Positions 11,770 through 23,712 are shown, counted from the stretch's first letter. The stretch: DNA of 64,000 nt from Heloderma charlesbogerti (GCA_026122225.1 JANEZZ010001866.1:1798001-1862000); one strand, 5' to 3'. Program-made: numbers and translations. Notes: generated by a model from the sequence alone, not told the origin.

Positions 11770-11905
11770 ATGCTTCAGGACAATTAGCTGAAGTATTAAT
11801 TGCAGATATGCAAATACGTTGTAATTGACCAGAGACTCTTGTGGTTCATGATGGGGAAAGATGAGTTCCAGATGGCTTGATCAGAGTAATTTCAGGCCTC
11901 GCTTT
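11770..11905. promoter_or_regulatory. Candidate conserved non-coding element
   Basis: Short repeat-free block with gacaattagctgaagtatta, attgcagatatgcaaatacg and gttgtaattgaccagagact. In the proposed WSCD2 intron 1. Confidence 0.35.
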
Positions 11906-12460
11906 GGAGGCGGTTTGTGAGAAAGACAAAGTGAAGAGGCAGATTGTCAGGAAGCATCTCTGGAGAGAAGTGAAACACGTTGCCCAACGGCAGCCGCCCC
12001 CACCAGCAGGAGCGGAATCCAGAATGGGGCTCTTGTGACGCCCTGGGTCTCGATCTGGCTAGTTGGGCTTCCATACATGCAGAGATGCAACATATCTCTG
12101 CCTATCGCCTTTCTCTCTGCCTCCCCACAAAAATAACTCCCAGCGCAGCCATCACAAGCCACCTCTCCTGGTACCAGCGCAAACATCTTTCTGCAGAGGG
12201 CAAGACCCTTTCCACACCCCCAACCACGTACCGGGAGCCAGAGTGGATGAGTGGGCCACTAAATGATTCATCGGAGACTTGTCTCTCAATTGCTCTGCAA
12301 TTACAGGGCACCAAGCTTGAGTTACCACCGTCTGCAGCCCTGGCGCGATCGCCTGGGCAAAATACGCTCGAGCATTTCTGCAGACCTCTCTGGAGGTTAG
12401 GAGGGGGAGAGGGAGATGTCTTCGCACTTCAAAAAACCCAGTCAACAGGGAACTAGATGA

Positions 12461-12583
12461 GCTTCCCCCAACCCAGCGCCTGCCAGGTGTGCTGGACAAC
12501 AATGCCCATAATCCTCAGTCAGCATGCTGACTGGGGAAGATGGGAGGTATAGTTAGACACATCTAGAGAGGGCCCAGTTGGGG
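12461..12583. repeat. Foldback element copy 5, diverged
   Basis: cttcccccaacccagcgcct at the left pairs poorly with gagagggcccagttggggg at the right; the centre cagtcagcatgctgactggg is itself a palindrome. Confidence 0.65.
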
Positions 12584-13124
12584 GACACTGCCATAGAACC
12601 TAGGAAGGAGTCTCACAGCAGGCATGCCCAGCGCTGGTATGTGGCTCCGAGAGGTTCTCCAAAACGGACTTTGGCCCCAGGCCACAAGAGGCTCCTCGCC
12701 CCTGACTTATGCCATGCTTGCTCTGACTGGCAGCGGCACTCCAAGGCTTCCAGCAGCGCCGTCGGCTCCCCCCAGCTGCTACCACGTCCTTCTAACGGGA
12801 GGAGGCGGGGATCGACCCTGCAACCTTCCCCAGGCTCTGCTGCTGAGTGCTGGGTTAGGGTCCGGCCCCACTGCTCTTTGCAAAACGCCTTCCTAAGGGT
12901 CATAGTGCTTTCCTGAGGCCTGCCTAGGGATGGCTGGTGCTCGAGGTGGCCACGAGTCCCCAAAGAGTGGTGCACCACACATCTCATCCCCGGTCCCCGT
13001 CTGCATCTGCGATGGCTGCCCGCTCTGCGTGAACGGGAAACTTGCGCAAATCGAGCAGTGATGGCACGTGAAACTTATGCAGCTCTCCCCTGTTCAGTTT
13101 GCACAAATAGAGTAAAGCGGGGCT

Positions 13125-13265
13125 GATGCAGTCCAGGGGGACTTTGCACAAATTTGGGGGATTTGCACAATGATGCAGTCCGGGGGGACTTTGCACAAAT
13201 TTGGGGGATTTGCACAATGATGCAGCCCGGGGGGAATTTGCACAAATTTGGGGGATTTGCACAAA
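13125..13265 (+). repeat. Tandem array, three 47-bp units
   Basis: Units start with gatgca at 13125, 13172 and 13219. Each has gactttgcacaaatttgggg and gatttgcacaa. Differences are only a few bases (agggggact, ggggggact, ggggggaat). The units are contiguous, so this is a minisatellite. Confidence 0.9.
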
Positions 13266-14278
13266 TCAAACACAAGCACATGTCTGGCAATTTATGTATA
13301 TTTTCGATGGCACATGTTCACGCTCGCGATCATATCTGAACTTGCCAACAGTGCGTTTTGCAAGCAAAAGCAACATTCTCATACGTGCCCAGGACTGTCC
13401 CACTTCCAGTAAGTGAGGGAGGCAAATCACAGCCACATGAAAGTGGCAGGACGTTCCATGCAGGAAATAAGTCCTGGAGCTGTGCTCCCGTGAGTTTCTC
13501 CTCCATTACACCACTGATACCAGATGACAAGGACAAACCAGGGGGGTGGTTGCCCCCAGCCACCCTGCCCTGCTTGCAAGCACCCACAGAAAAAAACAGT
13601 TCTTGGCCAGATGGATCTTCTTTGGTCTGTCTTTGCAGGGCAATTCCACCCCAGTGTTACAGATTCTGTAAACGAAAAAGCACACTTCTAGCCTTCCCTT
13701 GGGGAATGAGCTTTGAGTTTAAGAGAGGAAAGAAAGCTGGAAAAGCAGAGTGGTTATTCCCAAAATCTGCAGTCGTGACTCTGCATATGGTCAGAGGCAC
13801 TTGGCTATGGATGTATTCATTTGGGGTGAACAGAGGTAGCAATCCGATGCTCTGTTTGCCCGTGGATCGCACCAAAAGGGAATTTGGGCCACCTCATACG
13901 GACTGTGGCAGGGCAGCTGAAAGGGGGGAGGTCTCACACCGGCCTGGTATGTTGGTTCTGAGTGCATCTCTGTGTTTCCTTACCCTGCGGAGGTTTTTGA
14001 AACCCTGTTTACACAGATCCTGTGCTGTGAAGCAGAATGCAAGGCCTGACTGGGTGTTTGGGGAGACAGAGAACAAGACAGCACATTGAATTCAAGGACC
14101 CACCATAAGCAGCTCTCAGTCCAAGCAAGAACACACACGGCTCTCTCAAGGAGCGGCCAAATCCAACACTTGCCTTGACATTTTAGACACTGAAAAAAAT
14201 TAGAATAAAATGAGCTTATTTTTCTTGGCTGGGCTGAGGAATCTTGGTGGCTACGCTCTGCAACTTGATATAGTGTAG

Positions 14279-14714
14279 TTAGGATGGAAAGATCTGTCCA
14301 TTTCGGTGCCTCTGTGTTTCTCATCTTTCCAGTCATAACTACATTTGTCCCAAACTTTGTAAATTTTTTAAGACATTCACCTGAAAATTTGTATGCATTT
14401 TTGCAGGAATGTCTCCTAATATGTGCATTTTTGTACACACTTTTGCTTGATATATGTTCGTATATTTTTGGCCAGCAATTTTCCTAACACATTGCTTTTT
14501 TTACTCTTATTTGCATTAATATACCCATTTTTGTGCACACTTTCCCCCGATATATGCATTCTTGTACGCATTCTTTGGAGAACTCTGTTGCAAAATTCAG
14601 AGAAACGAGGATTTCGGATAACTTGAGTTTCAGTTGGCGTATTGGCTCAAAAGGGCAAAATTAGGTAAGTTCGTATTAAAATGTGAACCGAACAGATTCC
14701 TCCTCTATTCCTAA
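14279..14714 (+). mobile_element. TTAGGA-ended element with TGCATTTTTG-rich interior
   Basis: Left ttaggatggaaagatctgtc and right agattcctcctctattccta are imperfect inverted repeats. Inside, tatgtgcatttttgtacaca and atttttgtgcacactttccc are near-repeats about 110 bp apart. Confidence 0.6.
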
Positions 14715-14885
14715 ATCTAGTCCAGTGTCCCATGTCCCACGGTGTCCAGCCAGACACCTCTGTGGAAGCTCATAAGCAGGGAATGAAATCAACACAACCT
14801 TCTCCCACTGTTGCTCTCCAGCTGGCCTGGCATTCAGTTGTATACTGCCTCTGAACATGGAGCTTCCACAGAGTCATCTTGGAGA
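14714..14885 (-). repeat. CR1-like LINE 3' fragment (same family as 53140)
   Basis: Contains tctagtccagtgtcccatg, aagctcataagcagggaatg and ttgtatactgcctctgaaca, in the order of the minus-strand family member at 39950. Confidence 0.6.
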
Positions 14886-14991
14886 ATAGCTTAGCTACAT
14901 GCGGGCCCTGCAAATGCTGGAGCTGCCCCCCGCCCCCAGTCTGTAGACGACACTGCATGTTTCTTAATCCATCCCTAACTGGCCTGCTGAA

Positions 14992-15319
14992 TAAGGTGGC
15001 CAAAAAAGAGGAAAGGCGACACCAAACAAAGGAGGGCCAGAGAAGCTGCCAATTTGCATACATTTGCATCTGGGAATGTATATGTGTAGATAAACATTTA
15101 GAAATAATTATTATACTTTAAATAAAAGGAGAGAGCATCTCACCACAGAGCAGAAGATCCTAAGCTCCTGTCTATGCAGCTTGATGTCCAGGTGCAAACT
15201 GCAGATGGGCAACAGAAGTTCAGGTCCTTTAAACCAGGATTGGACAGGAGAGCCGTTCAAATGGAGGATATCTTCAGATTTTTGCAGCTCTGTAAAAGAG
15301 GACACATTGCCACCCTTTG
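14992..15319. mobile_element. TAGGGTGACC-ended element, copy 2
   Basis: Begins taaggtggccaaaaaagagg, ends gaggacacattgccaccctt. It shares the AATTTGCATACATTTGCAT region and the tctcaccacagagcagaag block with copy 1. Confidence 0.62.
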
Positions 15320-15344
15320 AACAGCCAGGTCTTCCCATTCTCAT

Positions 15345-15425
15345 TCATGCATTTATTTATTTATTTATTTATTTATTTTATTACATCTATATCCCACCTT
15401 TCTTCCATTTCCAGGGTAGAGCTCA
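15345..15425 (-). repeat. CORE-type SINE or LINE 3' tail with (TTTA)n
   Basis: Nine or so TTTA/TTAT units are followed by acatctatatcccaccttt, the reverse complement of the ggtgggatataaatgt tail seen at 41990 and 44700. Only the 3' end is present. Confidence 0.65.
15346..15382. repeat. (TTTA)n microsatellite
   Basis: Tract of TTTA units ending in ttattttattac, part of the SINE-type tail at 15345-15425. Confidence 0.85.
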
Positions 15426-15499
15426 ACAAGCTTTTGTTGGCTCGTCCCCCAGACTTGGGTCCATTTTCTGTGAACTGGCCTTGACTCAGTCTGCAGCAA

Positions 15500-15785
15500 G
15501 TCAGGCCAGTTAGTGGATTTGCAGTGTTTTTTAATTTGCACAAATTACAGCTGCATTTTGCACAAATTATGCAAAATTCAGTCACAGTTTGGACAAATTT
15601 CAGCCACCATTTGGGCAAATCTGTATTTGCACACAAATTACACCCCACCCCCCCATACAGAAAAAGACCTTGGAGTTCTGGGAAAAGCCTTGGCACAGCT
15701 CGCAAATGCAAGCCAAGTGTGGCAGGCAGCAGAAGTCTGCCAAGCCCCCAAAGGGCTGTATTTCCAGGAAATGATCATCCCTAAT
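15500..15785 (+). mobile_element. AATTTGCA-rich element with one AGGGAT end
   Basis: Has the same kind of interior as 22160-22350 (gcacaaattatgcaaaattc) and a right end gaaatgatcatccctaat. The left end is not clear. Confidence 0.5.
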
Positions 15786-16326
15786 TCCATTCCCATGAGA
15801 GAGAGAAAACAAGCTCTGTTGATGCAACACCAGTGCTTGTTTTGCCTAGTGGAATCATTTCCTTCACTTTAAATACCATGGCTTGGCCTCATCCAAGTGC
15901 CAGCTTTTGTTCTGTAGCCCCACAACCTATCATGGTGATGGTTTGCCTGAAAAGTAAATTACTGACATTCAGGCGGGTGTTTTCCATCGCAGCGTCTCCT
16001 CTGTTGCACAGCTGCTCTTTGACAACCAGGTGCCAGTCAGGCTGAGTGCAGGATGAGAGAAGAGTCAGCAACTGCTGGGTTTGGTCTGAAACTGCACAAA
16101 GCCAGCCTTTGACTTATGCATGGGGAAAAATTACCCCTGCATTCCACCTCACCTGACACTGCGGGATGCGTTTCAGGGTTCCTGTTCAAGGAAATACATC
16201 TATTTTTCAGGAAATATTGCAGTTTCAAGAACTGGAAGTCCTGGGTTCAAATTCTTTATTTGGCTATAAAGTTCCCTGGAAGACCTTGGCCAGTCACTCT
16301 AGGAATCAGAACTGATCTCTGCAAAT

Positions 16327-16640
16327 TAGGGATGTATGAGCATTTCATTAATGTTTGCAAATCATATGAACAGGCCAGGATTGCAAATCTGAATGAGAAA
16401 GTGAACAGGACAGCATGTTCTCCAAAAATGCTCACAAATCCCCGAACTTGCATTTGTGCTCAAAAAATGCACATTTTAAAAAAATGTTCCCTTTCAAAAG
16501 CACACATTTTTTTAAAATGCACATTTTTACTCTTTACTCTACAGGGGGGAATGTGTAATGTGTACTTTTCCCATTCGACCATAACAAGAGAAGTACCCAA
16601 ATGATGCAGGGAACGAGGTGAGATGAGCTTCGAATTGGTG
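16327..16640 (+). repeat. AGGGATGTATGAG element, TGCACATTTT-rich
   Basis: Starts ttagggatgtatgagcattt; the interior repeats aaatgcacatttt at about 16465, 16515 and 16525. No clear right end. Confidence 0.5.
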
Positions 16641-17370
16641 TCCAGAAACTCTGGGCAATCGCAAAAATCGCTTGTTCACCCAACCCTACCACAAATTCCA
16701 AAAGGAAATGACCTGATCGGCATCTCTCAGACTATCGTGGCGACAGGCCAGCCCAAGACATTTTGCTGCCTGAAGCAAAGGATGAGGATTCGTTTACACC
16801 TTTTTCACATCCATCTGTGCTAGTTGGCCTTTGGGTCAGCGGTTGGGGAGGAAGTTCCTTCCCACTGCCTACCCATGATGTCGGATTGACAAGTCCTGCT
16901 GACAGATCTGTCCAAGAAACAATAGAACTCCTTCTTGGTACATCATTGGCTTGTATCAGGGACACACAGCCGACAAACATCCAGGCATAGTCATTCTAAC
17001 ATCCCACTCACAGGAACTGGGGGAGTACAAAGTTATTTTCATTTCGCTCTGCTGATGATGTTGAATTTTAAATTTAACTGATAATCGGAGGTCAGCTGCA
17101 GGGGATTAAGAACTCTCAAGAATGCCCCCAACCCACCCACCCAGTATCCGACTGTCTCTAAAAGCTTGCCTGAAACAGCAGGCGCTGTCTGGAGTCGGAA
17201 AGAAATGTGGAATTCATTGCAGCACAGACAGAAAAACCAAACTCCCCCAAAGAACCTCCCAGCAACATGTCCGGAAGGAAATGGCAACAGAGTGGATGGC
17301 TCACACCTGACCACCATCTGCCCATGAGGAGAAGTTGGCAACCACAACCACCGCACTTGGTTTGTCAAAG

Positions 17371-17600
17371 TTAGGGATGTATTCCGTTCGTTTTTGATCA
17401 GGATTTACCCAGTTTGCACCTTCCGGACTGAACAAGAGTACATTTGAAAAATGTTCATGAAACATACATGCACGTTTGCTTTAGCCAATGGGAGAAGAAT
17501 GTGTACATTTCAAGGATGAGCACAATTGATGCACACATTTGGAAAAAAACGCATGAAAATACAGCCAGAAAAAAACAAAAACAAAACAGCACTCACCATC
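17371..17600 (+). repeat. AGGGATGTATT element, TGCACA-rich
   Basis: Left end tagggatgtattccgttcgt is followed by tttttgatcaggatttaccc, also seen inverted at 37550 (cctgatcaaaaac). The interior has aatgtgtacatttcaagga. Confidence 0.55.
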
Positions 17601-17734
17601 TGATTCAAACTCAAGTTAGACTTGAATTTGGAGAATGTGGGCCTGCTAGGCTTTGGCTGATTCACACATCCAAGCCAAATTTGGCCTTCAGCTTTCAGGA
17701 TTATCCTAGGTTTAATGTGTCTTGGGCAGGAGCA

Positions 17735-18004
17735 CTGATGCATCACCAAAAAAGAGGACATGGATCTGCATACAATTTGCATATGGTAATTGATACATAA
17801 AGAAGCAAAACTTGAAACCATTACTATAACTGAAATAGAAATGCAATTCATCTCAGCCCAGGGGAGAAGGCAATGACCAGGGACGCTGTCGGCTTGCATT
17901 ATCTGCTGTTCAGGCTCTGCTGTCCCTTCTGAAACTGCACTTAGAATGCACAGCCCTTCAAGGAGAGGGCTGTCCTCTGTCAAGCAGGACACATGACCAC
18001 CTTA
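17735..18004. mobile_element. TAGGGTGACC-ended element, copy 3
   Basis: Starts within aaaaaagaggacatggatct and gcatacaatttgcatatgg; ends caggacacatgaccacctta. The phrase gagggctgtcctctgtcaag matches copy 1. Confidence 0.62.
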
Positions 18005-18043
18005 AATGCATCACCCCCATCAGAGCCGGCTCCAGAAGGCAGA

Positions 18044-18205
18044 GGGCCATAGCTCAGTGGAAGAGCCCTTGCTTTGCAGACAGAAGGTCCCAGGTTCGAT
18101 CCCCAGCACCTCCAGGCAGGGCAGGGAAAAACCTCCTTTCAGGGTTGCCAGTCACTGGGCTAGATGGACGGAGGGTCTGATTCAGTATAAGGCATGAACC
18201 AGAAC
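18044..18205 (+). mobile_element. tRNA-derived SINE (second family)
   Basis: The head ccatagctcagtggaagagc has an A-box-like core and aggttcgatccccag a B box. The tail includes gctagatggacggagggtct and ends tcagtataaggc. It resembles a tRNA gene only in its first 75 bases; the long tail and the other copies here show it is a SINE. Confidence 0.82.
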
Positions 18206-18560
18206 ATTTCCAAAGTTTGTGATACAGTTGACACACACACACATCCACGCAAAAATGCATGCGTTTTTCTAAAAATGGAAAATTGCTTGGAAAAAAATGC
18301 ATATAGCTTTGGGAAAGTGAACACAAAAATGCAAACATTTGAAAACTGCATACAAATGGAGACGACTGACTTTGAAATCCACAGATGGAGATTCAGGGCT
18401 GGCATGGCAGGGATTTAGTACCTTCCAGGTTTTTTCTTTTCTTTTCTAATTTAAAAAGGTGCACAAAATGCATACAACTTTTCGTGCAGATGAAAAACAT
18501 ATTTCACCGTCAGATGCAAAATTGGGATGGAATGAAGGTCACAGTGGAAAAATCAGAACC
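18200..18560. repeat. TGCAAAAATGCAT-rich remnant
   Basis: Repeats of aaaaatgcatgcgtttttc, aaatgcatatagctttggga and aaaatgcaaacatttgaaaa resemble the interiors at 16465 and 37300. No terminal repeats identified. Confidence 0.4.
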
Positions 18561-18638
18561 TGAGCAAAATTGCACTTGACAGCTTCACCAAGATCTAGAG
18601 TGAGATCGTGGCTTTGCCTGGCTCCATATTGTCTCCAG

Positions 18639-18767
18639 CACCCTTCCCCAACCTGGTGCCCTACAGACGTTTTGGACTACAACTCCCAGCATTCCTCACC
18701 ATTGGCCATGCTAGCTGGGGATGGTGTCCAAAACATCTGGAGGGCACCAGGTTGAGGAAGGATGGCC
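18639..18767. repeat. Foldback element copy 6, both arms
   Basis: ttccccaacctggtgccct and agggcaccaggttgaggaa are inverted partners, with gttttggactacaactccca and ggtgtccaaaacatctgga inside. It abuts a minus-strand SINE. Confidence 0.85.
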
Positions 18768-18774
18768 TATGCTG

Positions 18775-18905
18775 ACGGGACGCAGCCCTCGAGGGTGTCC
18801 GACAGGAGTCTTTCCCAGCTGTACCTGGACTGGAGATGCTGGGAATTGAACCCGGGACATTCAGCATGCAAAGCCAGTGTGCTGCCACTGAGCCACGGCC
18901 TTTTT
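18775..18905 (-). repeat. tRNA-derived SINE (second family), head and body
   Basis: Minus-strand gccgtggctcagtggcagca opens the copy; gaatgtcccgggttcaattc includes the B box. The body runs to the spaced block gaaagactcctgtcggac and the tail is lost. Confidence 0.75.
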
Positions 18906-19424
18906 CTTAAGAGCATTTGCCCACTTCGAGGCTTTTAGCTCAGTGGAGTACAGGGGCTACTGCAGTGCAGATGAATACGACAGGCATCGTAGCGCAATGC
19001 TGCTGATGAGAGGTTTCGGCAGCGAACCTGGGTGTGAGGAGACCAGGCCAGCGCACCTGCATTTTCGTTTCTGAAAAGAAAGAGAGAGACAGAAAAGGAA
19101 GGAACTAAAACCCTGCCGTGCCAGCCCTATCTATGGATTTCAAAGCCACTCTACTCCATTAGTATAACCCATTCAAAGTGCAGGCTGTTACCTTGGGAGA
19201 GAAAAAAAGGAGACCTGGTATTTCTAAAAAAAACCATAGACAATGCATCCATTATATCTTAGGTTTCCACGTTCTGGCTTTGGGGAGGGGTGACATTGCA
19301 GGAATGCATCGTCCCAAGGCTGCCAAAACCTCTCGGGGCCCAACAGCCAAAGTCTGGTGTTATCCGCAGTGACCCACAGTGGCCTCCTCCTCAGAATTCC
19401 AGCATATTAGGGCTGCACGAACCT

Positions 19425-19540
19425 GAGCAGAGGGATATTTTCCTGGATAGAGGAAGATTGGCTGCCGCCAGTCACTGTCAAAAACACAGAGCTAGATGGA
19501 GCCACTTGGCCCACAGCCCAGCTTGGTATAAGACAGGTTC
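19425..19540 (+). repeat. tRNA-derived SINE (second family), tail only
   Basis: gattggctgccgccagtcac, gctagatggagccacttgg and agcttggtataagacaggtt are the 3' half of the family. No head is present. Confidence 0.55.
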
Positions 19541-19544
19541 CTCC

Positions 19545-21880
19545 TTATAATAAGGGTGTGGAACCTTGAGCCCAGAGGCTAAATCTGGCCTGCTGGGGGC
19601 GGGGGGGGAGAGATGGCCACACCCCCTCCCCATAGCCCCACACTTTCCCTCTGACTGCTAATCATTTGATGGCTTCCTGGCTTTGCATAGCTTTTTTCTC
19701 ACTCAAAAAAGTCGAAATGCCTCTGTGAAGGATTGCTGGAACTAAGCCCAACCTTCCAGCAAGGTAGAACTGCTCTGGAACTGATTCCAACCCTCTTGCA
19801 AAATAGGACTGGCCAAACCCAGCCTTCTGGTCCCCAAAATACCCAGTAGCCAACCTCCTTGGCCAAGAGGCACTGAAATTAGCACTGAGGCTATGCAGAG
19901 AAAATCACACCAACTAAAGCCTGGATATATATTTATTAAGGTAAAAAAGGGGGTAGAGGGAATGGGAAGAATGGGAACAGCAAGTTGCATGGGGGAGTAC
20001 AAAGCCAAACTACTTAAACGTACACAGAGAGCCTTACAAACGCACACCCCAGCAAAATAATAAAGCGACTGGGCCTGTCCTTAACATACCTAAGTATGGG
20101 CCTCCAGGACAGCAATGAGCTGTCAGCAGGTCCAGAACCACCAGGACAAAGGGAGACCCCACGCCTCTTCCTCAGCCCTCTTTTAAAGCCCAGCCCTGGC
20201 AACCCAGAGCAGATTTTCCTTCAGCCAATGGCTGGCTCAGCCCCTGGGCAGACTGCCCTTACCTCCGAAGAGGCTGGAACTCCCCGCCAGCTCCAGCTGT
20301 TGCTATTCCCCAATTAGCAGCAACCGCGCCTGGCCTTGAGCAAAGGGCCCAGGAGCCTCGAGGTAACCTACGATTCCAGGTGGTTGCATTAGATGGACAA
20401 CACGGCCTCATCTCATGAGGGAAAACAGGCCGTCATTCTGTGAAGCCTCTCCTAAGGCGTACCGACGGGCAGTCAGAGCATCAAGCAAAAATGTGCTGGC
20501 AGTTGGGCCCTGCCCCATCTGGCCTCCGGCCCGCCCACTGCTGGAATCCGGCCTCCGGGTGCTTCTCAGAAATGGAATGAGGGCTGACAGAGGTCCTGTG
20601 CCCCGTCTTCTCAGAACCAGACTGGGAACACGGAATGGAGCCACACTGCCCCCCTGCTGGCCCTCAGAGGGTCTGGCAGTGTTGCCCCTGCCTGGTGATG
20701 GGTTGCTCAGTCCCACAACAGTGCCCTCTGGGCTTCCTCGCCTGTGCTCCCAGCCGGCACATCTGGTCATGCCTAGCTGCCGTAGGTTCTCTCTGGTCAG
20801 CGTGTGGGCAAAGGAATGGTGATAACCTAGGCAAAATCTCTGCTGGAGGAAGAGGCTGCGTAGTGCAAGGGTGGGTCGGGAGCATTCTTCCGTCGCTCAG
20901 CAGCCAGGCAGAGGAGTGCCCATGGGGCATGGCGGTCAGATCATGTGCCACCAAGCCGACGCCAGGCATGGCTTCAGTGACTTCCAAAGGGCCACAAAGG
21001 CAGAGGACTGAGAGAACTGAGAGAACTCTGAGGGCCTCTTGGAACCAACAAAATGGAATCCTAATACAATATGCTGCTCCACAGTGAAGTTGCCAAATTT
21101 CATTCCAGAGAAGCTCTCGGGGGGCACATTCCAGCGGTGGGCTGGGCCAAAGGCCCCAAAGGCCAGCAAATACCAAAAATACCAGCACATTGTAGCTGAA
21201 GGGCACACTCCTACACATGTCTAAGGCCTACAACGCCCAGCACGCCCCAACCAGCACAGAACAGAATAAGTGCTTACATATTGGTCCTCAGTCCATTCTT
21301 AGTTCTCAGAGACAATCCCACCACCTCTCTGAGAGTTGAGAAAGACAGAAATTAAGCATGATTCGTACATGAGGGATGCCGGACTCCCAACTTCTGCTGA
21401 CTTCCTCCTGTGTTTTATACAGATTCAAGAGCACAGGGGACTGAATAGAAACCTCTGACAATCTGAGCACCACTCCTGTGGGGCTAAACGGGAGTTTAAG
21501 AAGCCCACCCCAGCAGTACTTTCTGAAGCCTACCCAACAGGCAGGAAGATCACCACAGCAAAACAGGGCAAGATCCACTCTGCACCGTGCCAGGCAGTCC
21601 AAAGGAGCACTACCACTGAGCATGTCGAAAGCCACCAAGAGGTGCAGAAGAAACACACACGACGTGCCTGTCTCCTGGCGGAGGCTGTCCACCAGGGCCA
21701 ACTACAGCAGTTTGCCTCTAAACCAGATTGATTCTCAGGACCCATTTCAGCCTCATCCAAGAGAGGCTGGACCTGGCCTGCAACCGCCCACATTTGCCTT
21801 ACACCCGATCAGACCGCTGCTCCAGACCATGTGTGTCTCCTCCAATTGGTAAGAGGAGGGATCTCTTAGCAGCTGTGGCC
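19545..21880. other. Unassigned DNA with worn repeats
   Basis: Contains short worn repeat pieces: aaatctggcctgctgggggc at 19580, and cattccagcggtgggctggg at 21129, which resembles 27495-27540. Overlapping open frames on both strands near 20400-21220 have no recognisable domain. Confidence 0.45.
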
Positions 21881-21884
21881 CAAG

Positions 21885-21962
21885 GGAATCCTTCAGCTTG
21901 GAGTGTCATCTGGGGCCTTCCATGCAAAGCCTGCGCTCTGCCACTGAGGAATGGCCACACCC
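21885..21962 (-). repeat. tRNA-derived SINE head, worn
   Basis: On the minus strand gtggccattcctcagtggca and gcaggctttgcatggaagg resemble the head at 18775-18905, but the B box is eroded. Confidence 0.5.
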
Positions 21963-22035
21963 ACACTGAGCTTTTGGCCAAAAAATGAGTATTTGAGACT
22001 TGTTGATAATTTCCTATAATTAATGGGACCAGAGA

Positions 22036-22520
22036 CTAGGGATGTCTGTCGCTAGGAAATCTGGCTCTTCTTGAGCTTGCCAGATTTCTGTGGTGCCCTT
22101 GATATGGGTTTTATGTGTGAACTGAGCCGTGAATTTTTCCTGAAATCTGAGAACTTTTCCCGTTTTTATAAATTTGTGTAAATAGAAATTTGGGCAAATT
22201 GCAGGTGCAATTTGCATAATTTGCAGAAATTTCAGCCATAAGATGCGTAATTTGCACTGATTGCAGCTGTAATTTCTCTAATTTGTGCAAATTTCAGCTG
22301 CAATTTGTGCAAATTATGCAAATTGCAACCACCACTTGTGCACATTTCTATTTACAGGAATTTTTTTTAAAAACACTAGAAAATCAGCAAACTGGCCTGC
22401 TTTGATGCAGATCGGGTCAGACCAGCTCTCAGGGAAACAAGCCAAAGTCTGAGGGGTTGAGGGGATGAAAGCTCAATGAGCTCAACCCCCCCCCCCCGAT
22501 GGATTTCTCCGACATCCTTA
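22036..22520 (+). mobile_element. Longer TIR element with AATTTGCA-rich interior
   Basis: Left ctagggatgtctgtcgctag with gaaatctgg, right ggatttctccgacatcctta: terminal inverted repeats. The interior (about 22160-22350) is a loose array of tgcaaatt/aatttgtgcaaatt units. No coding frame. Confidence 0.68.
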
Positions 22521-23710
22521 CCAGAGAGGACTTCGAAGGAAGCCATAGGGCGGCCACTCCTAAACCAAGCCAAGAACCTTTCCTCCCTGGAAGTTGGTTT
22601 TACCCTGGCACAGAATCTCGGCTATTTGAGCTGAGGACACAACCTTGAGTCAAGCAACTTCATTTTGCAAAGTGCCTTTTTGATCTGTCAGTGATCACAC
22701 ACACATGCACGCACATCCTTCCTGGGGGACTCCGTTCTGGAAACAGTATACGCTGCAACTTTTCAGAGAAGCAGCTGTATGTCCTTCATACAAGAGAGAC
22801 GAAGATATTTTGCTGCCATGGCAGGCTTAGCAAACTGTCGGATTGAAAGGAGGTCGACAAAATACTAATAGATTAATAAATGGTGGCCAGCATTCAATAC
22901 ATTACCACAAGAAGAAAAGCATGCATATGTCAAGCATTCATCGTGCATTTAGTTGCTTGTGATTCATCTTGATACATTTTAAAGAACCAAGAATAGTTAT
23001 AGATGCCATGCAATTTTTGTTCTTTTAAAAAATGAGTGTATTGCAAGGTTGTTGTTTTTTAATGTGACTCCTTAAAAGAATGGATTCTCCAGAAGCCACA
23101 GCTGTTTTTCAACACATGCTGGAGGAGTTCAAAAAAGGAATTATAGCAGACACTGGGAATGAACAGAACAGAGGATCCAGCATCACAACAGAAACCCCTT
23201 CCTGGAAGCGGCCAGTCAAAGGGAGTCTGGGGCAATTATCGCGTGTCTGTACCTTTCCAAGGCGCCGGCTACGATTCTGAAGGGCCCTTGGGCAAGACCC
23301 CCTCCATGGGCCCCCCCTCAGTGAGCCCGCCTTCTCGCCGCCGTTGCCCCTGGCTCCTCCTCCCTTGTCTCATCATTGCTTGCTTGGGAGGCAGAGCCAG
23401 GGAGCAAGGCGGCCACGGCCGCTGCCACTCTTCCTTCTCCTCACTACCGTTGTCTGGGCCAGAGCGAGAGGCAGGAGAAGGAGAAGGTTGCAGCGATGAA
23501 GAGGAGAAGCAAGGCCGGGGGGGGTCTTGTCACTGGGCCCCTACTGGTGTGTGGGCCTTTGCCAGGTACCCAACCAGGCCTACCCTTGGCAGCACCCTTG
23601 CCCCTTCCTCTCCTTAGCCAGGTCCAGACTGTTTTTGTAAAAAAAAAAATTTAAACAATCCCAAACATTATAGGGAACCCTATAATGAAGTTCTCAGGGT
23701 GGTTTACAGA
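22521..23710. other. Unassigned DNA with a GC-rich part
   Basis: 22525-23060 is AT-rich and unique. 23190-23620 is GC-rich (cgccttctcgccgccgttgc) but shows no domain-like protein and no promoter signature that I can defend. Confidence 0.4.
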
Positions 23711-23712
23711 AT

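Noticed and set aside
13125..13265. CRISPR-like array
   Set aside because: Units are contiguous 47-mers without unique spacers, in a vertebrate genome.
13358..14089. Open frame of 243 codons on the plus strand
   Set aside because: Composition has no domain-like pattern. It overlaps open frames in other registers, and no splice or promoter context supports it.
18044..18120. tRNA gene
   Set aside because: A and B boxes are present, but a SINE tail follows and several diverged copies exist in the window.
20408..21218. Overlapping open frames on both strands
   Set aside because: Frames on both strands at once with proline/serine/arginine-rich products point to base composition and not to coding.
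23190..23640. GC-rich stretch as a promoter
   Set aside because: CG dinucleotides are few relative to C and G content, there is no donor nearby, and the frames show only low-complexity peptides.
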